Shown here piece by piece: positions 1 to 14,100 of a stretch of 64,000 bases of DNA (its first letter is position 1; every line of letters begins with the position of its first letter). The stretch is taken from contig OY754330.1 of assembly GCA_963573305.1 (NCBI GenBank), forward strand, positions 8,060,001 to 8,124,000. Reading direction: 5' to 3'. A program made the position numbers and the translations under genes. Source of the DNA: Pyrrhosoma nymphula (taxonomy: Eukaryota; Arthropoda; Insecta; Odonata; Coenagrionidae). The notes beneath the pieces were generated by a model. It made no database searches. It had not been told where the DNA came from and worked only from the letters and a program-made list of their open reading frames with translations.

Positions 1-446
1 TTTATAAACACCACTTCTGTCTACAGGGTCATACCGGTCTTTTGAGTTGAATAAAATTCTTCCTATAGTCACAGGGTTATAAAACGATATATTAGAACAT
101 TCATTAAGCACAGTTTTCTGCAATTTGTACGATAATTTTCCCACAAATGGAAGTTTTACCCAGCGATTTGGGAGGGAGCTATTGCCAGGCAGTGATGTAA
201 GTAACTGTATAGCTTTTCTTTGGCTACAACGGTGTAGTAACCTGTATATACATTTTTCATCAAACCCATTCCGACATGCCAAGGCCTTTATTGTGTTCAA
301 CTCCTTACTGAATTTTTCCACGGATAAAGGTATATTTACTAATCTGTGAATCATGGATCTAAAAGCAGCAAGTTTATCAGTGTGGTGGTGAAATGAGTCA
401 AATGATATTAAAACATCCGTAAAAGTTGATTTTCTAAAAATGTTAA
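1..446 (-). pseudogene. Penelope-like retroelement, C-terminal RT region and linker to endonuclease
   Basis: The minus strand can be read from about 446 down to the window edge. It shows FRKSTFTDVLISFDSFHHH and DKLAAFRSMIHRL, then NTIKALACRNGF, and ends DPVDRSGVYK. RKpT-TD..I followed by SGVYK fits the junction between a reverse transcriptase and a GIY-YIG endonuclease in Penelope-like elements. The endonuclease would lie left of the window. A 24-27 bp direct duplication (acgtccactagaaatcg repeated) sits at 457-510 just upstream. Confidence 0.65.
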
Positions 447-2059
447 AATCATGACGTCCACTAGAAATCGATGTTCTCGGACGTCCACTAGAAATCGGTG
501 TTCTATTTTCATGTTTGACGCTTTCCTGAGGTCAGAAAACACCCGCTCGAGAGCCGATGGCCCGCTAAGCAACCTGGCACCTGGTTTCATGTCGTGCTAA
601 TCTGCTACCCTTTGCTCCCCGGGCTACTTTCCCACCAGCCAACCCTTTACTAATGGGTTTTTCCCAATATCAATTTACCGTTCGTTGTAAAATCCATGCT
701 GTTGCGGAACGCACACGTGTGTTTATTTTCCAAGAAATGGTAGGATCGGAAAAGAAAAATTTTATGATGAGCATGGGATGGGCTTTTCACAATAGGGGCG
801 AGGTACTTTGCATATCGTGATTGTTTCCACGAGTACTTTGTCTGAAGGACGATGGTGACATTCTTTCGTTGAGTTACAGAGCATACGCATCCTTGATTTT
901 CAGATCGCATGTACTTTTTCGCTGAAATTCCACCGATACTAACTTTCCATTTTTAGTTCGAACATTTTCGTTCTAATACGAGCGGTGTAGTAGGAGTGAA
1001 TTCTACGGCAAATTATTTGTTTTCGCGCGGTAAAATTTGGCAATCAGAAATGGATTCCGGAAAGGAATCAGTGTTGACCAGCAGTGATTCCAAGGTAATG
1101 GCCATTGAAGTTCCTGACTCCTAGTCGACTCTCTCCGGAGAAACAAGCTCCAAATCAGAAGGCGCAGCGGAACATTCGCGGGAAGCGGAGTGGGAGGAAA
1201 AGTTTTTTAATTCACCAGCTCAATACTCAATGTTTAAAGATAATTGGAAAATATCTAAAAGCAACTTGTCTAAACAGACACAGTATCATCGATGTTCGCA
1301 ATTGTACTTTTGTAGGCCTTGTGATGAACAGTGTTGTGAAAGCTTTGGTGCCGTAACGGAATAGCAATAAGGTATTATACTAATTATGCAGACCTATTAA
1401 CAACTATTTACTATGTGTGCAGAGAATCGTGCCGCGAGTTTGGGCAGTTGAGCCGTAGTGCGTCTGCGAGAGGGGAATACAGTCTCCACGCCCTCCTCCA
1501 GCATTGCCTACTATGCAACACCCTCTGCTCTCGTACTCGTTGCGACATGTCAGTTGCCCGGCTCTAGCGAGTGTACTGTTTCAGTTGTAATGAGTGACAA
1601 GTTCAAGAGTTCTTCACATTTTTAGGACCCTGCGTCCTTTTTCCTTTATTCTGTGACATACCTGACGTGCAGATCAACCTTTCAGCCAGAGATGGTAAGT
1701 TCAGTCGGTTAATTACAACAACACAACTTATTTGCGCTTTCTCGCGCTCGCCATTAGGTTCGGATGGCCAGCTTGAAGCTCGGGCCCACATTAGCCTCCC
1801 TTGCTATTTATCTGCTTTTTGATCAAGGAATTGAACACCCTCCTATTTACTGGACTTTCATTTTCATTGTGTTATCATAGAAATGCTGTAAGAGGTCCAC
1901 CAACCGTCGTTTTGTCACCTCTCCTTTTGATAGCAGTAAAATTGAGGAATCTCTAAGAAAAGCAAAATAATTTTCAAGTATTACGCTATAGGGTGAGAAA
2001 AAGATATGCTTATAATGTTTTTTGCTACTCGTTGCAGAAGGAATAGCTAAGGTTTACTT
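447..2059. other. Stretch without recognised gene upstream of first visible TEP exon
   Basis: It contains a short duplication near 457-510. From about 1050 a + strand reading (MDSGKESVLTSSDSK) is broken by stops and reaches about 1360. This looks like remains of a mobile-element ORF, but I cannot assign a family. No TEP 5' exon was recognised. Confidence 0.4.
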
Positions 2060-2970
2060 TTGTTTACAGGCGTCTTCTTCTAGTAGGCCTGGTACAAAGC
2101 GGAAAACTAATAGTGCCTCTGCGGACCTTCGAAGCTTTTTCTCTCGCATCCAAAAACAAAAGACACCAGAAGCAGCAGGAGGAAATACACAATTTGTTAA
2201 CACCATGCCGTCATGCTACACAGCTGACAATGAGATTCAAGCCTAGTCCATGGTCCTTGTACAATCCCCTCCACGTAGCCACGAAACCTCGACTTAATAT
2301 TCAATTTCTTCACTTCCTTTGGCTGAAAATTTCAACTGTGACGTATGTTTCTTCATTGTACCAGGAAAGGAAAGACCTGATGATAGGAAAATAGCAGAAC
2401 TTTTGGAAAGCCCTTGGACATCCACAAGCGACTACAAGTATCCATTTTCAACTCATAGGAAGTGAACCAAGGAAGAGCGCCGTTACGTGAGAATAGAACA
2501 TATTGAAAAGTACCCTTGGCTTGTGGTTTCTCCCTCAATGAATGGACGTTTTTGTAGGTATTGCCCTTTTTTCCCAATCAACGGCAGCTTGCGGTGCAAA
2601 TTTGCGGTTAAAATCCCTCGTTACAGAGCCGTTAAAGTTTTCAAAACTGCTAGGGAAACTAGATGATCTGGAAAACCACCAACACACAGTCTATCACAAA
2701 GGTGCAGTGCCCAGTTGGCCCTGAATTTTCTGGAAAATACAAAAAACCTGAAAATCAAACCACAAGCCAACTGGACGGCTACAGAAGGGAGAAAATCAAG
2801 GAAAATGGAGAAAATCTGAAGCTGATACTTAAAAATGTGATTTTTCTTGGCCGTCAGAACATACCATTCAGAGGTCATCGGGACGACGAGATGGTGCATT
2901 ATCATTGGAAGAGCCCGTGACGAATGACGGTAACTTACGAGCATTACTGCGTTATAATTGCTAGGTATTA
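2060..2970 (+). pseudogene. hAT-like transposase fragment (TTF/ZMYM1-type), degenerate
   Basis: Readable pieces on the + strand include a basic N-terminus (SSSRPGTKRKTNS, near 2074), a zinc-finger-like string FCRYCPFF (about 2549-2575), FLGRQNIPFRGHRDDE (about 2845-2892) and VTNDGNLRALLRYN (about 2919-2962). In hAT-derived proteins with a TTF-type finger and a DUF4371 region, a GLALRGHRDD-like string is followed by NGNFRALLR. Several stops and frameshifts interrupt it, and the catalytic half is absent. Confidence 0.6.
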
Positions 2971-3142
2971 TAAACAATTATAAAAATATTAAAGGATAAT
3001 AGTATTTTCTGAATATGTACTCATATTTTTATTTCATTCCAACCAATTTTCATTTTGTACGGCATTAAAGAAGATTTCTTTCAAGGAGTTCGAAATCCTT
3101 GTGTAGGCTGCCGGATGGATGGATTGATGGATGGGAAGATGC

Positions 3143-3413
3143 AGGTCTTCCGCGTTTTGCACCGCGTTGTTCTATGTTTCCTTGGACGACAGTTTCATAG
3201 GCGTTGTAGTCGGCTTCTTCTGGTCGGTGAACTGCCTTGCAGCAATTCGTCGTCTTATATATCTCAAGCCTTAGACCTGACTCCAACGGGTGAGATATAT
3301 AATACGAAAAATGGCTGCACCTTCACTTCACCGACCTGAAGAAGCCGACTGAAACGCCGCCAAAACTGTAGTCCGAGGAAACATGGACCAACGCGGTGTA
3401 AAACCCGGAAGAC
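3143..3413. repeat. Hairpin (foldback) repeat, about 270 bp
   Basis: The left arm from gtcttccgcgttttgcaccg (about 3144) to about 3232 is matched in reverse complement by the right arm, about 3325-3413. The arms are imperfect. The loop contains a smaller inverted pair, atatatctca and tgagatatat. This looks like a MITE or foldback element. A TGGATGGAT-type short repeat lies just before it, at 3113-3135. Confidence 0.6.
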
Positions 3414-4907
3414 ACTTCACTTCTTCACAAGAATGGCATTCTTTACATTGTTTTATTACGTTTTTCAAATGTGATTAGATAGATTTACTCAATAATTTAT
3501 CACATCTCTTATATATAATATAGCCACACCAAAACTACATTCTAAGCGCTTCATTTTTTCTTTTAATTTTCCGAGGTAAGTCCACCCGGACCTCCATTTA
3601 GTTGAGATGTATTGCATACCCCCCAGGCACCGTGGGAAGTAGTGAACCGCCCACCCCAAAACAACAACCTTAATCCGCCCCTGGGGGGAGGGGAGGGCAA
3701 TTGCCCCCTTTGCCCCACTCCTGGATCCGGCACTGCTGGAATTATGCTTGAATTTTTTATTATGACTTTTGTGGACACCCTTGATAAGCCTGTGTCTGCC
3801 CATTGGGAGCTGGGCATACAGTGGCATGGTTATTGCGTTAATACACTCTTGACTCACAATAATTGACTCAGGCACACAATTAGTTCTAATCTTATGGCAA
3901 TTATTAATTTTTCATGATAAATTTATATTTAATGCTATCAATCAGGGTAAATAAAATTCAACTGTATTAACTATGAAAACATTACCATTTATTAGTTACA
4001 AGATACTTAAAAATTTAATATTTTCTTACTAATCGGGAATATTGTTTAATACATTTTCTTCACATATAATAGACTTATTCAAACCACAGTTTTTATCTGG
4101 AATGGCCTCATGCATCATAAAAAGTAATTAAAATCTGTCAGTGATGGAAAATTCCCAAAGAAAACCTTGAATTGTCGTTTTGAGAAATCCCCGGATAATC
4201 CTGACTGCGAAATCGGCCACCCCATATATTAGTGATGGTATATACTGTACGTAGTTGTCTCATTATTGTTTTCCATTCTTTAATAGGTTTAAACTAAAAT
4301 GAAACGGGATTCAATACTGCTTTGATTCCTGATGTTTCTCTGAATTTACCTTCTGGTCTGGCTTAATGGTGTGATTAAAGTTCTTTCGCACGATCCTCAC
4401 TTCTTGCACTCTTCACTTTTGTTTCACGACACATTTATTTTCAGAATGCCCACGAGGCACACACAGGCCCACTAATGCCCCCTCCTGGGAAGTGAGGGAG
4501 TTACTAGACATCCTACTAATCCACAAGCAAGACTCTTGAAGTATGTATCCATGCACAGATGTATACAAGCACAACTCCTAAATATATTAAAGCAACCATA
4601 ATGTCCAGAATGAAAGCGAAATGCTCATCTGCCTACATTCACTGCCTTCAGTGTCTTTGAGTGACTTCATTTTGAAAACTGATGTTGACAAGCTAGAGAA
4701 ACTTCACAACACCATTGTCATGTTTTGACTTGGTTTTTTGAGTGATTGTATAAACGTTCACTGTTTATTATTCCAATTGCATTTAAATTTTTTGCTAATT
4801 ACTAAATTGTTTACTTTTTGAAATTATTTTTGCATCATGCACACTAATTCTTACCAAGTCTTGATAATGCATATTGCTATTGCATGATGTTTTTAATGAA
4901 TTTGCAG
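3414..4907. other. No recognised gene; GC-rich repeat island at 3600-3740
   Basis: The only marked structure is a C/G-rich patch around 3640-3740 ending ctcctggatccggcac, which resembles a dispersed repeat. The remainder up to the exon acceptor at 4908 is AT-rich intron-like DNA with no coding signal that I can support. Confidence 0.4.
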
Positions 4908-5135
4908 ATTGGTGACCTTTTACCTGGAGAGTACAGTCTTTCTGTGTATGGATCTGGCTCACTGATTAGCTTCAGACAGACAAAGAAGATTTATTACTTG
5001 CCGAAGAGCCTGTCCATGTTCGTACAGTTGGACCGAGCTGCCTACAAGCCAGGACTAAACGTCAACTTCAGGGTCATAGTGCTGGATTCACAATTGAGGC
5101 CTGTTACGCAGCAGCTTGTTGATGTCCTTGTGACG
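4908..5135 (+). CDS. TEP exon a: end of MG1 and start of MG2
   Basis: The acceptor is ttgcag before 4908 and the donor is gtaagt after 5135. The exon holds 76 codons in phase 0/0 (visible residues 1-76). It opens with IGDLLPGEYSLSVYG, the typical last strands of MG1, and contains DRAAYKPGLNVNFRVIVLD, the conserved start of MG2. It ends in VLVT, which continues as DGNGNE in the next exon. The family normally has some 60-90 residues before this point (signal peptide plus early MG1), so at least one 5' exon is missing. The Met at 4884 in the same frame lies upstream of the acceptor and is not taken as a start. Confidence 0.92.
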
Positions 5136-8100
5136 GTAAGTTATATTTTGTGCTTTAAGTTTATTACATTTTTTGTTCATTAAATCCTAACCCAAGTGCA
5201 GTGCTGAAAAAAAATATTTAAAGCAATTAGTCCACGTACAGCCATACTGCCAATTCACAATATAGTAGAGTGCCGATCATCCCCAATGAAAATTTTGTGT
5301 ACAATTTGTACACAATGTACTCAGGATTTCCTGTATACATCGTGTACAAATTGTATAAAAAATGTGTACATTTTACACAAATTTGGCTTCACACAATTTG
5401 TGTACAGTAAGTCCTCGACTTACGCGGTTAATTCGTCCCAAAAATTTCCGCATAAGTCGAAATCCGCGTAAGTCGAAACACAACAACTTGCATATCCATT
5501 TTTGAACCATTAGCGGTGCCACTTTTACTGCGATTGGCGGCGAACGGCGACGTTTACAGAAAACGTCTTCTTTTGAGAGGCCGTTAAGTTAACATGATAC
5601 GAAAATTCCGAGAGTAACACAAATCCAATATTTATCTCACCGGATATTTAAATCTAAAATAAGTATTATTACACAAAATGTTAAAAAACTGAAAATTTGT
5701 TAAAATTATCATACTCATGTGAATGCCTGTTCATAATTGGTAAAAAATCTTAATAAATACGTATATGCTCTTTGATTCGACTTTTACCATGCACAATTGT
5801 TTTAACTGTTGACTCATTCGTCCCATAAGCTTGAGCAATTTCAACAAACATATCACCTTTGTCATGTCTCTTTATAATTTCTAGTTTCGTTTCCAAACTT
5901 TCGTTTCTTAGCCATTATGAGGGTTTACATCCATAATAAACACAGAAGACGATTTTAATGCTTTTACGAGAAAACTTTCTCGAACTTGATAAATAACGAT
6001 CAAGTCACAACGGAAACACAAGTTCGTCTATCTGCTGCTCGAACGTGTTTTTTTTTGCTGTGATGGACAACAGGCGTCACCTATGGAGTAGAAAATTAAC
6101 TACGCGTCGACTTACGCGGGAAGGCCAAACTAAGCCGAAAAACGGTGAGGCCTATGACGTCGATGCCGTGAAAGATCGGAGACAGGCTCACGTTTTCTCC
6201 GCGTTTCTTTCGCCGTGACAGATATGCGGCGACAGCTAGTAAAAGGTCAAACACATAGGTTCTTATGGAGCCAAAGGGCATGGACATGCTTGCGTTTCCT
6301 CCGAGTTTCTGTTGCCGTGACATAAACTCCGGGTGGGGGTCTGCGACTTTGTCGCGGAGGTCTTGACGCCAAACTGCGAGCGTTCTGAACGCTGTCTCGT
6401 CGGCGTAATGAGTTCGGAAAATGATGATCTACTAATCACGCTCGCTGTTTCTTGGTATTGAAGAAAAAGAAACGTTCATCAGTGTTTTGTCGTGACGCCC
6501 CTAAAACGCTACATGCAGCGTTTTAAAATTCGCCACTAGTCGCTGGTCGCAAGCTTGACCGACCCAATACTATTATATGCGTTTCACTTTCGGCGCACTA
6601 TCGCCGCGTATTTGTCGCGGCGAAAGCGCTGCATGTCGTGTTTATGGTGCGACACGATAAATAATCGATATACACTCCCCATATCGAGGACTGGCGAATG
6701 TGCCGCTGCTTATCGCGCCGTGGTAGTAGAGTGGGCGTTCCGAACGGCCGTAGTTTGGCATCAGTTCTTGCGCGCTTGAGTCGCGGGTCGTCACCCGGTG
6801 TATCTGTCGCGGCAACAGAAAAAATGAGAAAGCGCAAGCATGTCACCAGCCTAACTGAACATCCGCGTCACTCCGGATCCGCGTTACTCGAATCTGCGTA
6901 AGTCGAGGACTTACTGTACAATTTACACTTTGTATACAATTTGCACTACTGCACCCTATAAAATGTGTACATTGTATAGAATGTACACAATGTACACATT
7001 TTTATACAAATGTATAAAAATGTGTACATTTTTATACAAATGTATATAAAATGTGTACACTGTATACATCCTGTATGTAAATTGTGTACAATGTACACAT
7101 TTATACATTTATATAAAACTGTGAGCAAATGTATATAAAATGTGTACATTGTACACATCCTGTGTAGAAATTGTGTACAAATTTTTCATAGGGGATCCGT
7201 GCTAATGGAGGGGGAAATGCAATAGGATAGTCAAAAGTGATGGATAATCCATTCATGTTCAATGTCGGGATGGTTGTGGCCCTGGTTTCCGGTTTCGGCA
7301 AGGGAGGGGGGGGGGGGATAGCAAATCATGCGGTGGAGACGAAAAGAAGTCAGTTGAATCAGAGGTCCAGGTTGTTGTTGCGCTCCCATTGCGGCAGAGG
7401 GTCAATGGAAAAGCATGACATGGTTCACACTTTACACAATTGCTTCAATTTTTATGAAATCTATTCCTAGGGGAAAGGTCTGAATTAAAAAGAAAAAAGG
7501 ATCATTCCTGGTTATTTTTGGGGTCTTTTATAGGTTTATATGGGGTAGGTTTTTATACAGGTTACTTCACAGGTCTTTTTTGGCCCATAAAGCCCATCTC
7601 ACGGCCAAGTAATGCTCTGGCAAAAATGGTTGATTTAGGCGTAATATATACATTTATCTCTTCAACAAGCTAGGCATCACGTTTACTTGCAATAATCTGA
7701 AACATGGCTGTATCAATAAATACTGAAGATTATAGCTTTGGGTATTTTATTCTTTACTTACAATTCTAACTGTGGATATGTTCTCTCTATCAATAGCTGT
7801 ATCTTTACTACGTCAAATCGTGAAGACCGTAGTTTTTTATCTTCCAGCAATCCATTGTAGCAGTGTAAGTGCTGACAGCCTTCAAACACCTAATTTACCC
7901 TTAAAGTGCCAGCGTCGCTATAGGCGACTCTCAAAAACTGTCCCAAAAGTGCCAGCGTCCCCTATTGCAACACTAAGTTTAGAGTTTGTTTATTCATCGT
8001 GAACACAATTCATCACCATAATTTTTTTTAAAATATTTTTGCTTCGTAATGTTCTGCGAACCTGATACTACTCAAATTCACTTTTATAACACAAGTGGCG

Positions 8101-11100
8101 ATTAGAATCTCTTTTAAATACTGTGGTCTCAAGTAAAATGGTACTTTCACCACGCTCTTATTTGCTTTATGTTTTTCTTTGGAGGCTTTATGGGAAAATG
8201 CTTATAATTCACGCATCTTATGTGCCAATATCTTTTTCTCTTTGTATTATCTTCTACAAGGATCTCCGCAACATTATTTTACGGGAAACTGGGAAAAAAT
8301 AGATAGGTAATCAGTCCTGGATACGTGGTGTTTTTGAGACGAATGCTTACTTCTCAGGCGTGTATTCCCTGCCTTCGTATAACTGAGATCGTGCCACTAT
8401 TGAATCTTTTGCGGCGCAAAAGATTCTGAAAATGAGAGGCACTGCAGGCGTAAACAAATTTGCCACTGACCTAACCCAGAAAAATTAGGCCAGCGGCTAC
8501 TATGTTTATGACTCGGAGGGTCTTAGTCATGCCTTTTGGTCGACAGTCGCATAGGTAGTGATTTCGGTGATGGGCAAAGTGGAGGGTTCTGTTTGGGAGA
8601 TTTATTTATGACTTGGAGTGTCTTGAGCATGGCCATCTGGTCTGAGCCATGCGTTTGGGTTAACAATTACAATGAAAGCTCTTTCGGCGACGGGAATAGT
8701 GTAGGATGCCGTAGAAAGCAGTAGCATTTAGGAGAGAGCAAGATACGCATGCTAACTAGGTTTCTTATTTCCCACCAAAATTTGCGTGTGATACGAACGA
8801 AAGTTATTTTATTTACGACGAAAGTTTTTTTTTCTTTATGATGAGTGAAGTGCGGCAAAGAAAGAAAAATATTGGTAAAGGTGAGCTTTTGTCTCACCAC
8901 TGAAAATGCCATCATTGGAAACCGGCGAGAGTGAAGACGACTGGAGTGAAAGAGATGGGGAAGACTGCACCGCGTCAGAAGTATGCCGAAGTTCAAGGTT
9001 CGAATTCAAGGGCATGACTTTGGAAGCCGGCGACTGTGGCAAGAAATTAAAGCAATTCTTGCTTGAATTTTTAATATGGGGATAGTTACTAAGCCCAGCA
9101 TTTCTAGTTACTAGTCCAACAGTAAATGTTTGGAGACACCATGTTCAGAAACAGGTTTTCCTGTAACCGATTTCAAATTTTGCTCAAAGTTTTCTGTCGT
9201 GTTTATAATTCAAAAGTTCCCCGTGGTGTGACCCATCCTCTAAGTTCCAGTCCATTGTGGACCATGCCAATAAAATATTTAGGCAATACTACATCCCTCA
9301 CCAGTAACTGTATGTAGATGAAAGTTTTGTTGGGACCAAATCCCACAACAGGTTATTGCAGCACTTATCTCAATGAGCATCATCATCGTTGGATAATTAG
9401 TTTTTTATGATGTGTGACTCTGTATCACACTAAAGTGTAAAATGTGAAAATGGCTTGCAATCTAAATGCATTAGCAAGCATAATTTGTTGAATATACCTA
9501 CATTGTAAATTAATTTTGAGTGGAAAGAATCATTGTAAGATCAAAAAAATGTATGCTATAAGCAGATGAAGTTTTGCTCTTTATCTATTTGTACTTGTAA
9601 ATTTGACATGATTTCTACTTGAGAATTTGGATTCATGATTTTTCTTTTGATAAAATCCAAATTTGATTAGGATAATAGTTTAATTTTGTTAAGTCAATGT
9701 GAAATGCTTGCATAACTCACAAAAATGTGAACAAATCAGTTGTGATCATTATTTAATTATACATTCAATAATTGTTATAAAAATTATAACATTGCATAAT
9801 TATTATAAACAATTAGTTTGTTTGCAACAATCTTTCTCGACATTTAGATTATATATTTGAGCTAGTGAGTTTTCAATTCAAGTCTGATTACCTTTTGTCT
9901 GATTTATGATATTCATTTTTCAGAAGTTTTGGGTTGAATCTTGGAGGGATCATAAATTTTGCTCTTTTGATAATCATTGTTTTCAACCAATAATAGTTGC
10001 AAAGCAGTTAAAAAAATTTGTCTTTGATAAAATCAATAAGTATTCTTTGAAAATATGTATAAATCTTATTAAATCGTAAACTAAAAATTGTACAAAATTG
10101 CTTTTAATATAATGGCGATACATTTTGCGATACTGTTATAATGTTTAACTAATTGAATATTGTTTCCAATACTAAAAAATTTAAACAACTGTGAATAATA
10201 TAATAATGGAATATGTTATTTATGCACTGTCCAAATTTCACTAATTTATTATAAAAATTATTCTTTTAAACGACATTTTATTGAAAGTCTGCAATTTTCA
10301 AAATCCCTTGGAACTTTTAAGGTACCTTTGTGGATTTTCGGCTGGCACTCAAAGGGTTAAGCAAGGTAGATAAGATAAGGTACTTGAAATACTTGATGCT
10401 TGAAAGATACTTGAAATGGGTAATATGTAGTTATATCAAGTATAATATACACCCAAAGTATATTCATAAAATTTATGAATTTCCAGCTTCATGATGCAAC
10501 ATTCGGATATGATTCCTGTATAATATATAAAGTTCCAGTAATATTCCAACTATTTCGGTCGCTAGGCAACCTGGTAATAGTTTACAGGATTTAAAGGATA
10601 AAAGATTTTCCCGGCGAATTATATAAGTGAAGGTTTCTCGGGTTTCACACCGGGTAAGATTATTTAAATTGATCAACGTTTCGATTGTTTACTCAGCCAT
10701 CGTCATCAGGATCGTCCTGATGACGATGGCTGAGTCAACCATCGAAACGTTGATCAATTTAAATAATCTTACCCGGTGTGAAACCCGAGAAACCTTCACT
10801 TATAGTTTACAGGATTATTCATTTTCCCACATCATTGGTCCATCCTCTTAAAAAACCATAGCTTAAGGTTCCACTCTTTATAAAAATGACTTAATTTTTT
10901 TTGGTATCACCTGGTTTAAGATCATTGATATTTATGTCAGCGTATACTTTAAAAGCATATCAAGGCCAATGCAGCTTGATCCTCGCTAAAAGACAAAACA
11001 TCCACTCAGTGTGGCATTTTTGTCATCCCTAATATGTAGGGAACTAACGATTGTTTAAAGGTAAAAGTATTCTACTCTATATTACCAAGATACTAATAAC

Positions 11101-14100
11101 ATTCTGATAGTAATAACAATTTATATATTTTTTTAAATTTTGGCAGATCCAGGTAAACTACAGAACTCATCGCCAAGACTGCAAATGCACAGTATACATG
11201 CAAGGGCATTACACATAAGTTCTCTCATATAAACCCAAAGGTTCAGTTCTGTTCTACACGGCTGCATACCTCGAGAGCCAATGGCCTCAAATACAATTAT
11301 AAATTACCCATTATGATTGTTGCATTAGCATAAGTTGCATCTCACTGAATATGGCTTAAAACACTGTAATCTTGGAATACCTTTACCCTGCTTACTCTTC
11401 TATCCTGGCTGCCGTGTTTGCTGCGTGGAATTCTTTGTCAAATGCTGTGTACCACTGAGCAAATGCAAAAGAGTGTGAATTCAGTGTGTGCAGTTATTTG
11501 TTCCTCTTTTGTTTCTCTCTTCAGGATGGGAATGGGAACGAGGTGCGGCGATGGGAACGAGTGCCGACTCACTTTGGATGCTTCGTTGGTGACGTCCCTC
11601 TGTCGCACAGCCCTGTCTTTGGGGAGTGGAATATCAAAGCAACTGTTGGTGCCGAGACATACAACAAAACATTTATGGTTGCAGACTATGTCCTACCTAA
11701 GTTTCAGGTGATAATAGATCTGCCGAAACATGCATCTTTCCAGGAAGCGGAAGACCTAGAGATAACTGTCAAATCAAAGTGAGTTACTCGTTGATTATGC
11801 GTATGTTAAGTGTATAATTAATTCATAGCTGTTTATGTTTAATTTTCTTTTCATCAAAATGAGCCTGAATCCAGTGTACTTAATTATGAGGATGTGCACC
11901 TTTCTATCTTATTGATAAAGAGCATGTACATGAAACACAGTGAAAGAAAATATTAAGGATTATAGCAGCTCGATGGTAAGCTCTATCCCTTCATTAGTAT
12001 TTTGAAGTGTTTCTGATTGTAAGGTCATAAATTTGAAAATGAATTAGGCGCAGCTCAATCCACCCTGGTGTGAGACTTAAGCCTTTGTAATTATTAGCGG
12101 GCGAGGACTCTTCCCTCTGCTGTGCCACCACAAGAAATCTAGAGGGGCATTATTTGAACAAACGAGGAAGTTCTGATTGCGTCATACTTGAAACTGTGTA
12201 TAGTTAGTAGGTTTTCTCTATTATTAAAAACAATTAATATATTGCTTGAATCTTCATGCCGTAGGTTATTTTTCAATGTTTTATTCATGCCGTATGTATA
12301 TTTAGTTAATTACAGAGAGATTCAGTCGTCGTTATAACTTTTCTTGTTATAAATATATAAATATATATTAACCCTCTTGGTGTGATGGGCTGATATATCG
12401 GCATCTTGAGCATCTCGAGCGAAAAGTGCAGCGGGCCGATATAACGACTCGCAAATAAATTATTGTTCAACTTAAAAAACTGAAATTATTACATTTATTT
12501 TTCAAATTATGTGAAAGAGTAGTATCAATATTAATTTATTTAATTTATATAAAATAAAAAAATGCCTATGGATATCTAAAACAATAACTTCATAAGGTTT
12601 TATTTCGGAACTTGATACATTTAATTAAATACCCTCTTGTGTGTTTCTCGCAAGTACCGCTCTCTGGCAGAAGGCACCACTAAAAGGGTTAACCACTGCT
12701 TGGATTTGAAAGTAACATTTTAATACGGTGGATATTGTGACCTTGGAGAGAAATCTCTCTCCTTACTACTTTAACCCCTTCCCTGACGAATTTTTTTGAG
12801 GAAATGGTTCCAAAAAGGATCATATTTTTTTATTGCATTTTTTAATTATTTATATGTTATAATGATGGGAAAACAAGTTTATTTCGAGCATTGAGCTTTT
12901 ATTTATTAATAATTTCAATTTAAACCCTTATTGTTATAAATTGTCTAAAGTGAGAGAGATTCACTTCTACCTCAGCTAGAACAAGTATTTAAGCCAAAAT
13001 ATCTATATTTTTATTGACAATTCTACAACCCTAACATATATCCAAAACGATTAGTACATTTTTTAATTATTTTCAGATTTTTTTGTGTGGTAAGTCCTAA
13101 AACATGGTGAGAGAGAGCGTTACAACCACAGAGTTACATCGCAATCTGGGCAAAAATATCTGCTTTCCCTTCGAACAATTTTCCCGTGCACATCTCGATT
13201 TCTAGAACGTAAAAAGCACTTGCGTGTTGGGCTTGCCTTCTTATTAGTGGCTAGGATCAGCTCAGGAAAGTGCATTTCTAAGGGGTGGAGAGGGTGATGT
13301 GTTGCGGGTGGCCTACCCACTTCATGAGCCAAAAATTGGGGATGTACTCTTCAATAATTTTTTTCGATGAGGTCAAGTCTTTTATTCAAATATGACTTCC
13401 TTCCACCTGTTCAAAATTTGGTTGATTTTTCAAATCTTATTCAGTTTTGGATTAGTACGTATTTCTGCGACATATTCCTCATTTTTGTGAAGTGTAAATT
13501 TTTCCAGATTTTTTTGCAAATCGGCGAATGGCATCGTTTCCCAAAAAACGGCGTGCACAGAATCCACCGTGTGGTCCAAAAATACTCTTTGTCAGGCTTT
13601 TATACAATGCTCTGCAGCATTATTAGCGCCAAGAAAACTCGTATTTCGGGAGCACTCCACGCCATTGTTCTCTGGAACCAGAGCGTTTTTCACGAAGACA
13701 GTGATCAGCATACCAATTTTTCTCATCAGTAATTAGTTATATAAATTCATAGGCGAAGAACAGTTGAAAAAACTGGAGTACACCACCATCTTCTTGAACT
13801 TGAATGATCATGAAGCTCTGAGATCTTGAGATCATGAATGAACTCTTCATGAAGCACTTTCAAAATTGAACCTTGCGGGTGCAGGAGGGGGAGCTTCGCT
13901 ACTTTTCATTTCTCTCCATTGGTCGTCTTCAATAGGCTCACCTTCGCACTCGGCATCTAATATGGTGTGCTCGGAGAAGCTCGATTCAGATCCCGAAGTT
14001 TCTAAATTTTCTTTTTCCACCGCAACACCCTTTCACTCTCACTTTCTGTTGCAGATTGAATAAAGCAAAACAGTAAAAAAACACTGAGGTAACCGAAAAT

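Noticed and set aside
1050..1370. Coding exon of the TEP gene upstream of exon a
   Set aside because: The reading has internal stops and no macroglobulin-domain similarity.
6946..7158. Cys/Tyr-rich peptide ORFs in the GTGTACA array
   Set aside because: They are translations of a simple repeat.
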